Source: Actinomycetes bacterium (GTDB taxonomy: Bacteria > Actinomycetota > Coriobacteriia > WRKU01). Taken from it: a stretch of DNA of 14,652 bases. The notes under the pieces are model-generated. The model was not told the DNA's origin. It saw nothing but the letters and a program-made list of their open reading frames with translations, and made no database searches. The position numbers were made by a program, and so were the translations under genes. This document shows, piece by piece, positions 1 to 5,393 of this stretch; position 1 is the first letter of the stretch; each line of letters opens with the position of its first letter. The stretch is from assembly GCA_009781565.1 (NCBI GenBank), contig WQXV01000008.1, forward strand, positions 1 through 14,652. The letters are read 5' to 3'.

Positions 1-1761
1 ACAACGTTCACACCTGGAAGTCCCATTATTTGGGAATTGAAGCAGATCCAACCCTCCGTCAATGGGACGACCTTGGTTTTTGCGATCGCACCCGATTACG
101 ATCTCGGTTTTCGGCCCATGAACGGTCTATCAGGTCCGTTCATACCCTCTGCCTACTATGACAAATGGTCTGGTTCGGAGATCTGCGCGTGGCTCAATTC
201 GTCGCAAGCCAGCAACAGCGTGGACTATTCGCTAGCCTCGGGGGGAGTGTCAGGATATGGTTTTCTCGAGCAAGCATTCAACGCACAACAACAAGAAGCG
301 ATCGTGCCTTTTGGAACCATAGAGACCAATGGTTCACAGGTTTATGACGTCAGCCAAAAAGTGGTATTAGGAACCATGGACGAATTCCCATCTTGGATGG
401 GAAATAGAACGATTTATCCTGATGATCGCAGTTTTGCTTTCCGCTACCCTGGGACTACGGGGAACTATTCACAGATGAAGGCGAGTATCGATGATCTTGC
501 CCATGGTGTTCCTTCAAGCGAAACGCAGACAGATCATGATGTAGCCATTCGACCGGTCATTCGTGTTTCACTCGATGCTCCTCTGTTCAATTCAGGAACA
601 ATATATAACTGGTCAGTCTGGGATTACCCGAAATCTGCAGTCTATACGCAAAACGCGGCAGCACAACCTCTGGAAGTTAAGACTGCTCGTGCAATTGGTA
701 CACAGGTGACAATACCACGCTTCGAGTGGTTCCGCGAGGGACCAGATGGCATCGTCACCGGTGATGTCAGTCGCTCCGCTATCTGCCCTGTACGTACCGA
801 TCAGCTCGGCGAGTTCAAATACTGGTGTGTGGTGACCCAAGGAGCAACAGTCATTGAGACGACACAAAAGGTGGTCATTTCAGTGGTCAAGTTCCAGGAG
901 CCAGAGCTACCCTGTAGCGACTGTCACACGAGCGATGTTCGCGCCTATCATCCCGACAGCGGCTGTAGCATCTGCCATCAATCTGGTGACTGGGCAAATC
1001 CCAGCAGAATGCTCGATGGATTCATCAAATTCAATCTAAGCTGCGGTCTGGATGAGAACGAATGCCACGGTTCCGGCTCAATACATCCCTGGCATACCAC
1101 CAACGTTGAAGAGCAGCATAAGATCCAAAATGAGATCGATGTGGAAGATCCGCTGACGGGAGCAGCAGGTGTGGAGGACTGGAGTACGGCAGTCGTCTCG
1201 AACTCTTGCGGAGGCAATCTGTTCGACACCTCTTGCCATGCAACGCTCTCGACCGATACGCTCCTTCATTTCGGTAACATGGATCTGATGGGAACACATA
1301 ACGACTACGCAAAAGCGGCTGTCCAAGGAAAAACCAAGATCGCGACGCAGCTGACAGGTTCAGGCTGTAGCGCCTGCCATAGTGGGGATCGCAAGACCAC
1401 CATCAATCGAGTAGATAATCCTCAGATCAACTGCGGCACCTGTCACCACGGTGCAAACTACTTCAGCTCTGATGAGACTGCGACCGTGCAATGTCTCAGA
1501 CCCGTAATGCCAGCACCAGGTTCCGGCAGATCGGGAGCGTCAGCTCCCCAGAAGAGTCCCGCGAGTATCATGCCGCAAAAACAATCGGCTCCTCTGCAAG
1601 CAAGTCCGAACGTGATCGAGCTTACCAGCGATCTGTTGGGAGAGAAGCCCGATGCCGAGCCGCTCGAAGCCGGTGTCGCCGAGCCCTCCACCATCGAACT
1701 GCCACGAGGGATCTTTACCATAGCGCCCCTGCTCGACGGCTCAAGTTTGGCCTTACCGTAG
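1..1761 (+). CDS. Multihaem cytochrome c-like secreted protein with DUF6273-like and Ig-like regions (5' truncated)
   Basis: The frame is open from base 1, so the true start and any signal peptide lie upstream; the TTG at 37 is only the first start-like codon. The N-terminal part (about bases 100-600) resembles DUF6273, with an SEICAWLN segment and a closing IRPVIRVSL strand. An Ig-like stretch with FEWFREGPDG and FKYWCVV follows at about 650-890. The C-terminal half carries four canonical c-type haem motifs: CSDCH (913-927), CSICH (964-978), CSACH (1366-1380) and CGTCH (1432-1446). Two stretched motifs also occur, Cx6CH (1042-1068) and Cx8CH (1207-1239), plus scattered His that could be distal ligands. 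The tail (about 1500-1761) is Pro/Ser/Ala-rich, with no LPxTG and no obvious membrane anchor. The likely role is extracytoplasmic electron transfer, but the partner is unknown. The haem motifs are certain; the fold assignments are by eye. Confidence 0.8.
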   Translation, partial: TTFTPGSPIIWELKQIQPSVNGTTLVFAIAPDYDLGFRPMNGLSGPFIPSAYYDKWSGSEICAWLNSSQASNSVDYSLASGGVSGYGFLEQAFNAQQQEAIVPFGTIETNGSQVYDVSQKVVLGTMDEFPSWMGNRTIYPDDRSFAFRYPGTTGNYSQMKASIDDLAHGVPSSETQTDHDVAIRPVIRVSLDAPLFNSGTIYNWSVWDYPKSAVYTQNAAAQPLEVKTARAIGTQVTIPRFEWFREGPDGIVTGDVSRSAICPVRTDQLGEFKYWCVVTQGATVIETTQKVVISVVKFQEPELPCSDCHTSDVRAYHPDSGCSICHQSGDWANPSRMLDGFIKFNLSCGLDENECHGSGSIHPWHTTNVEEQHKIQNEIDVEDPLTGAAGVEDWSTAVVSNSCGGNLFDTSCHATLSTDTLLHFGNMDLMGTHNDYAKAAVQGKTKIATQLTGSGCSACHSGDRKTTINRVDNPQINCGTCHHGANYFSSDETATVQCLRPVMPAPGSGRSGASAPQKSPASIMPQKQSAPLQASPNVIELTSDLLGEKPDAEPLEAGVAEPSTIELPRGIFTIAPLLDGSSLALP

Positions 1762-1786
1762 TCTCTGGTCTACCTATACCTCTATG

Positions 1787-1813
1787 AAAGAGCGGTCTTA
1801 TCCGCTCTTTTTT
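1787..1813 (+). terminator. Intrinsic terminator after the cytochrome-like gene
   Basis: A perfect 9-bp stem (AAAGAGCGG at 1787-1795 with CCGCTCTTT at 1802-1810) and a 6-nt loop run into six consecutive T (1808-1813). It lies 25 bases after the stop codon and separates the cytochrome-like gene from the por operon. Confidence 0.9.
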
Positions 1814-1865
1814 ATTCCGCTCTCAGGATAAAATCGAGCGATAGCGACATTTTTGGCGTGCTCTC

Positions 1866-1894
1866 GTCGCACGGGCAACTCGTTATATTACAAT
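1866..1894 (+). promoter_or_regulatory. Candidate porGDAB promoter
   Basis: TACAAT (1889-1894) is one mismatch from the -10 consensus. The best -35 at 17-nt spacing is GTCGCA (1866-1871), which is weak. An overlapping TATATT (1884-1889) is an alternative -10. A promoter is expected between the upstream terminator and porG, but this exact assignment is tentative. Confidence 0.3.
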
Positions 1895-1936
1895 TAAAGA
1901 CCTAATGAACACCCATCGACATGTGAGGGGGCCCAG

Positions 1937-2515
1937 GTGAGTGATTTGACAGAAATCCGCTGGCACGCACGAGCGGGTCAAGGTGCGGTGACCGCTGCGA
2001 AACTGGTGGCAGAGACCGCGTTGTATGAGGATCGATTCATGCAGGCAATGCCCGAATATGGTCCGGAGAGGACCGGTGCTCCGCTCAAGGCGTTCACACG
2101 CATCAGCGATGAGCCGATCGAAGTCTGCAACAATATCGAGCATCCCGGCATCGTGGTGGTGCTTGATGAGACGCTGCTCTCCAGCACCGATGTGCTTGAA
2201 GGTATTGAGCCAGATGGCGCGGTCATCGTCAACTCGACCGAGACGCCCGAGGCGATGAGAAAGATACTGAAAGCGCCCAAAGGTGTCACGGTGGCCACGG
2301 TCGATGCGAGCGGTATCGCGCTCGATACCATCAAACGCGACATCCCCAATACCCCGATCGTCGGTGCGCTGGTCAAGGTCCGTCCGATCGTGGGACGCGA
2401 CAGTGTCGACGGGCAACTCCTCAAGACATTCGGTAAGAAATTTGCTCAAGAGATGATCGACGCGAATCTGGAGAGTGTGACGCGTGCATATGAGGAGGTG
2501 CTGATCGATGGCTAA
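1937..2515 (+). CDS. porG: Pyruvate/2-oxoacid:ferredoxin oxidoreductase, gamma subunit
   Basis: This is the gamma subunit (192 aa, usual length) of the four-subunit cytoplasmic enzyme that oxidises pyruvate (or a related 2-oxoacid) and CoA to acyl-CoA and CO2 while reducing ferredoxin. The N-terminus has the family signature WHARAGQGAVTAAK, followed by EYGPERTGAP. The GTG start at 1937 is chosen because a GAGGGGG Shine-Dalgarno lies 5 nt upstream and the family similarity begins immediately. It is the first gene of a porG-D-A-B operon and overlaps porD by 8 bases, implying translational coupling. The substrate is assigned by operon type; a 2-oxoisovalerate or other 2-oxoacid enzyme cannot be excluded. 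Confidence 0.93.
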   Translation: MSDLTEIRWHARAGQGAVTAAKLVAETALYEDRFMQAMPEYGPERTGAPLKAFTRISDEPIEVCNNIEHPGIVVVLDETLLSSTDVLEGIEPDGAVIVNSTETPEAMRKILKAPKGVTVATVDASGIALDTIKRDIPNTPIVGALVKVRPIVGRDSVDGQLLKTFGKKFAQEMIDANLESVTRAYEEVLIDG

Positions 2516-2828
2516 AGCCAAGTGGGATGTGTCGAACTTCGATAACTGGAAGACCGCCGATTTCCCCATCGGGATGGTGGGCTTGGAAGCGGGCAACTCC
2601 CGCGACTATATCACCGGCGGATGGAGAAGCGAGCGTCCGGTCTGGAATAAGGAAAAATGCCAGCATTGCATGATGTGCTGGGTGATCTGCCCCGATGCTG
2701 CTATACAGGTCAAGAATGAGAAGATGGTCGGCATTGATTTCAATCACTGCAAAGGATGCGGCATCTGCATCGGTGAATGCCGCTTCGGAGCACTGAAAAT
2801 GGTCCCCGAGCACAGCGAGGAGGTGTAG
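2508..2828 (+). CDS. porD: Pyruvate/2-oxoacid:ferredoxin oxidoreductase, delta (2[4Fe-4S] ferredoxin-like) subunit
   Basis: A 106-aa ferredoxin-type subunit that carries electrons from the PorB cluster to soluble ferredoxin. Two CxxCxxCxxxC motifs are visible, at Cys51/54/57/61 (followed by Pro, as is classical) and Cys81/84/87/91 (followed by Arg instead of Pro, a minor departure). The N-terminal extension with WKTADFPIGMV is typical of PorD. The ATG at 2508 has an AGGAGGTG Shine-Dalgarno inside the 3' end of porG, and the two genes overlap by 8 bases. porA begins 3 bases after the stop. Confidence 0.95.
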   Translation: MAKAKWDVSNFDNWKTADFPIGMVGLEAGNSRDYITGGWRSERPVWNKEKCQHCMMCWVICPDAAIQVKNEKMVGIDFNHCKGCGICIGECRFGALKMVPEHSEEV

Positions 2829-2831
2829 ATC

Positions 2832-4007
2832 ATGGCTACTCAGACAACGGTATCTGAAACCGGTAACGCCTTTGTTGCGACCGCGTATCGCCAGGTGGCA
2901 CCCGAAGCACTGTTCGCCTATCCGATCACTCCTCAGACCACCATCGTGGAGGAATTCGCACGCTATGTGGCAAACGGCAAGGTCAAGACCGAGTTCGTGA
3001 CCGTCGAGAGCGAGCATAGCGCGATGAGCGCCTGCATCGGCTCGGCAGCTGCCGGAGCCCGTACGATGACGGCGACCTCAAGTCAGGGTCTTGCCCTGAT
3101 GTGGGAGGAGCTTCCCATCGCTGCCGGGCTGCGTCTGCCCATCGTGATGGCCAACGCGAATCGCGCGATCGGCGCGCCCATCAACATCCACTGCGATCAC
3201 AGCGATGTGATGGGTGCCCGTGACAGCGGTTGGATCATCATGTTCGCCGAGAATGCGCAGGAAGCCTACGACCACACCATCATGGCGATCCGGATCGCCG
3301 AGGAGAACTCACTACCGGTCATGCCAGCGCTCGACGGGTTCATCACGACCCACTCGATCAGCCGTGGCGAGACGATGGATGATAAGACCGTCACCAAGTT
3401 CGTCGGTGTACGCAAACCACAGCATTCGATGCTCGATAGTAAGAATCCCATCATGGTCGGTGGATTCTCGACGCTGGGCAACACCTATATGAATATCAAG
3501 AAGGCACTGCGCGAGGCGATTGATGCCTCCCTGCCCTCGATCAAGAACATCGGGGACGAATGGGGCAAGCTGACCGGTCGCTCCTTCGATCATGTCGAGG
3601 GATACGGAATGGAAGATGCCGAAGAGGCGATCTTGGTCCTGGGCTCGGCAGCGGGTAACGTCCGTGCGGTCACGCGCAAGCTGCGCGCCGAGGGACGTAA
3701 GGTCGGTATGGTCAAACTACGGACCTATCGTCCATTCCCGGCAGCCGAACTGGCCGATATGCTCAAAGGCTGCAAAGCGATCGCGGTACTGGATCGCTCC
3801 GACAGCTATGGCGCTCCAGCCGGTCCGCTCGCGCTCGATACGATGGCGGCACTCTACAAGGCCGGTGTCGATGTTGCGCTACGCCCCTATATCTTCGGAT
3901 TAGGCGGAGCTGACGTGAAACTCGTTCATATCGAGCGGGTCTATAACGACCTGGCAGATCTCTCAGACGGTGGGCTCAATCCTGGATTGACCTATCTGGG
4001 AATATAA
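2832..4007 (+). CDS. porA: Pyruvate/2-oxoacid:ferredoxin oxidoreductase, alpha subunit
   Basis: The alpha subunit (391 aa, normal size) contributes the pyrimidine-binding half of the thiamine-diphosphate site and the substrate pocket. Family signatures are YPITPQT at residues 30-36, VESEHSAM at 58-65 (including the Glu that activates thiamine diphosphate), ATSSQGLALM at 81-90 and INIHCDHSD at 117-125. The C-terminal third (LRTYRPFPAAEL and the DRSDSYGAPAGPL segment) is the swivel domain. The ATG at 2832 follows a GAGGAGGTG Shine-Dalgarno. It sits between porD and porB in the operon. The CDHSD motif favours a pyruvate-type enzyme, but specificity is inferred. Confidence 0.95.
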   Translation: MATQTTVSETGNAFVATAYRQVAPEALFAYPITPQTTIVEEFARYVANGKVKTEFVTVESEHSAMSACIGSAAAGARTMTATSSQGLALMWEELPIAAGLRLPIVMANANRAIGAPINIHCDHSDVMGARDSGWIIMFAENAQEAYDHTIMAIRIAEENSLPVMPALDGFITTHSISRGETMDDKTVTKFVGVRKPQHSMLDSKNPIMVGGFSTLGNTYMNIKKALREAIDASLPSIKNIGDEWGKLTGRSFDHVEGYGMEDAEEAILVLGSAAGNVRAVTRKLRAEGRKVGMVKLRTYRPFPAAELADMLKGCKAIAVLDRSDSYGAPAGPLALDTMAALYKAGVDVALRPYIFGLGGADVKLVHIERVYNDLADLSDGGLNPGLTYLGI

Positions 4008-4019
4008 GGAGGCAATGAG

Positions 4020-4964
4020 ATGGCTAACATTAAAGAATGCACCAAGTTGCCGCAACGCCTCAGTGGCGGTCATCGTCTGTGTGGAGGGTGCGGCGCATCG
4101 ATAGCGGTCCGTCAGGTGCTCATGGGTGCCGGAGACAGCGAGGTCGTGGCTGGTTGTGCGACCGGATGCCTCGAGGTATCCACGACCATCTATCCCTACA
4201 GCAGCTGGAACGGCAGCTTCATCCACAACGCGTTCGAGAACAGCGCAGCCACCATCAGTGGCGCCGAGGCGGCTTTCAAGGGTCTGCAAGCTGCCGGACG
4301 AATACCGGCAGACAAAGATGTCAAGTTCGTCGCCTTCGGAGGCGATGGAGGCACCTACGACATCGGCTTCCAGTCGCTCTCAGGTGCGATGGAGCGTGGG
4401 CATGACATGGTCTATGTCTGCTATGACAACGGTGCTTATATGAACACCGGCATCCAGCGCTCGAGCGCGACCCCTCAGAATGCATGGGCGACGACCTCAG
4501 AGGTCGGAAGCGCCAAAGATGGCAAGATCCAACATCGCAAGGATCTGACCTCGATCATCGCCGATCACCACATCCCCTACGTAGCTCAGGCAAGCGTCGG
4601 CTACTGGCGCGATCTGGTCAATAAAGCTGAGAAGGCCTTCAACACCCCGGGACCGGCGTTCCTCAATATCATGGCACCATGCCCGCGTGGTTGGCGCACG
4701 AAGAGTAGTGATACTGCCGAGCTGGCGCGCCTTGCGGTCGATACCGGCTTCTGGCCCAGCTTCGAAGTCGAGGATGGCAAGTGGACGATGACCATGCCGG
4801 CCAAGATCAAGAAGGATGGCCTGCGACCGGTCGAAGATTTCCTCAAACCACAGGGACGTTTCAAGCATCTATTCAAGCCGGGTAACGAGGCTTTGCTTGA
4901 AAACGCCCAAAAGAGTGTCGACGAGTTCTACGACTATCTGGTGAAACGCTGCGAATGCCAATAG
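4020..4964 (+). CDS. porB: Pyruvate/2-oxoacid:ferredoxin oxidoreductase, beta subunit (thiamine-diphosphate binding)
   Basis: The beta subunit (314 aa) binds the diphosphate of thiamine diphosphate and the [4Fe-4S] cluster next to it. The ThDP motif is GDGG at residues 108-111 followed by the Asn at 137 (YDNGAYMNTG). The cluster ligands expected in this family are visible as Cys21 and Cys24 (CGGC), Cys46 or Cys50, and Cys221 (APCPRGW). The start at 4020 has AAGGAGG 6-7 nt upstream; the ATG at 4015 is out of frame. It is the last gene of the por operon and is followed by hairpins and a 430-base non-coding stretch. Confidence 0.95.
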   Translation: MANIKECTKLPQRLSGGHRLCGGCGASIAVRQVLMGAGDSEVVAGCATGCLEVSTTIYPYSSWNGSFIHNAFENSAATISGAEAAFKGLQAAGRIPADKDVKFVAFGGDGGTYDIGFQSLSGAMERGHDMVYVCYDNGAYMNTGIQRSSATPQNAWATTSEVGSAKDGKIQHRKDLTSIIADHHIPYVAQASVGYWRDLVNKAEKAFNTPGPAFLNIMAPCPRGWRTKSSDTAELARLAVDTGFWPSFEVEDGKWTMTMPAKIKKDGLRPVEDFLKPQGRFKHLFKPGNEALLENAQKSVDEFYDYLVKRCECQ

Positions 4965-4975
4965 GATCAAAACGT

Positions 4976-5004
4976 GGCCAACTCCGATAAGGCGGAGTCT
5001 GGTC
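4976..5004 (+). other. Imperfect hairpin just after porB
   Basis: GGCCAACTCCG (4976-4986) pairs with 4993-5004 around the 6-nt loop ATAAGG, giving an 11-bp stem with one G-T pair and one bulged C (4999). No T-run follows, so it is not a standard intrinsic terminator. It may protect or process the 3' end of the por transcript. Confidence 0.6.
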
Positions 5005-5021
5005 CATCAACAGGGGGAAGG

Positions 5022-5043
5022 GAGCGCCGCATACGCGGCGCTC
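5022..5043 (+). other. Perfect GC-rich hairpin after porB
   Basis: GAGCGCCGC (5022-5030) and GCGGCGCTC (5035-5043) form a perfect 9-bp stem with an ATAC loop. There is no T-run after it. Together with the hairpin at 4976-5004 it makes a tandem pair in the por 3' region, possibly a stability element or a factor-dependent end. The stretch from here to about 5140 shows no convincing gene. Confidence 0.65.
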
Positions 5044-5144
5044 TGCATAGGTAGGTCGTTCGTGCATGTGTCGGCGGATAGAGTGCCCCTATGCACCCTT
5101 GGTACCCTTGCATGGAGAGGCAATTGTGAAGATTATGTTTATCA

Positions 5145-5173
5145 TTGCCAAAATGATACTATTGTAATATCAT
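5145..5173 (+). promoter_or_regulatory. Sigma70-type promoter for the structured intergenic RNA
   Basis: TTGCCA (5145-5150) and TATCAT (5168-5173) are each one mismatch from consensus and are separated by exactly 17 nt. The surrounding DNA (about 5120-5180) is conspicuously AT-rich for this window. Transcription would start near 5180, directly before the first hairpin of the structured RNA. A 7-bp inverted repeat (TATCATT 5140-5146 with AATGATA 5152-5158) overlaps the -35 and could be an operator. Confidence 0.55.
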
Positions 5174-5179
5174 ATAAAT

Positions 5180-5316
5180 ATCGGGGAAACCCGAAGGTGG
5201 TCACAGGGATGCGTATACCATATCCTTCGGCCACCCCTTCTAGAGGCGTTTATCGAGAAATCCTTCCTTCTCGACTCCCATAAACGCGGAAATCGCTCCC
5301 GAAAGGGAGCGATTTT
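5180..5316 (+). ncRNA. Candidate structured RNA (stand-alone sRNA, lysC leader or por 3' UTR)
   Basis: This stretch of about 135 nt sits between a promoter-like element and an intrinsic terminator and has several strong helices. Hairpin 1 is CGGG-GAAA-CCCG (5182-5193), a GNRA tetraloop. A long helix pairs 5193-5202 with 5229-5240 (10 bp, 2-nt bulge); an alternative 7-bp helix pairs CCGAAGG (5191-5197) with CCTTCGG (5224-5230). A nested stem pairs GCGTTTAT (5246-5253) with ATAAACGC (5280-5287) and contains CGAGAA/TTCTCG (5254-5259 / 5268-5273) plus a one-sided ACTCCC bulge. The terminator closes it. It does not match the lysine, preQ1, SAM, c-di-GMP or T-box consensus as I know them. Because lysC appears to have its own promoter downstream, a separate small RNA or a por 3' UTR is as likely as a lysC leader. 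Confidence 0.45.
5290..5316 (+). terminator. Intrinsic terminator upstream of lysC
   Basis: A perfect 11-bp stem (5290-5300 with 5305-5315, core ATCGCTCCC/GGGAGCGAT) is capped by a GAAA tetraloop and ends in TTTT (5313-5316). It would end the structured RNA or por read-through, or act as an attenuator for lysC. Confidence 0.85.
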
Positions 5317-5320
5317 CCAT

Positions 5321-5349
5321 TTGTACACCTTTCCGCTTACGAGTATACT
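5321..5349 (+). promoter_or_regulatory. Candidate lysC-asd operon promoter
   Basis: TTGTAC (5321-5326), 17 nt, then TATACT (5344-5349, one mismatch from the -10 consensus). It lies immediately after the terminator and would give a leader of about 38 nt with a GAGGTAAGG Shine-Dalgarno before the lysC ATG. The -35 is weak; the -10 and spacing are good. Confidence 0.5.
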
Positions 5350-5393
5350 TAACAAATCGTAATAAACGGCCCAAAGCGAGGTAAGGCAACGAT

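Noticed and set aside
1883..2596. 237-codon open frame on the minus strand across porG
   Set aside because: A shadow of porG and porD in GC-rich DNA: no family features, while the + strand frames carry clear por signatures.
5062..5283. 73-codon open frame upstream of lysC
   Set aside because: It has no Shine-Dalgarno, no recognisable protein, and spans the promoter and hairpins of the structured RNA. The stretch reads as non-coding.
5100..5393. Lysine riboswitch (L box), T-box or SAM riboswitch before lysC
   Set aside because: Expected from gene context, but the AGAGGTGC-type L-box core, the T-box GGTGGNACC element and the SAM-I core are not present. The nearest, GGTGGTCACAGGG, lacks the T-box invariant bases.
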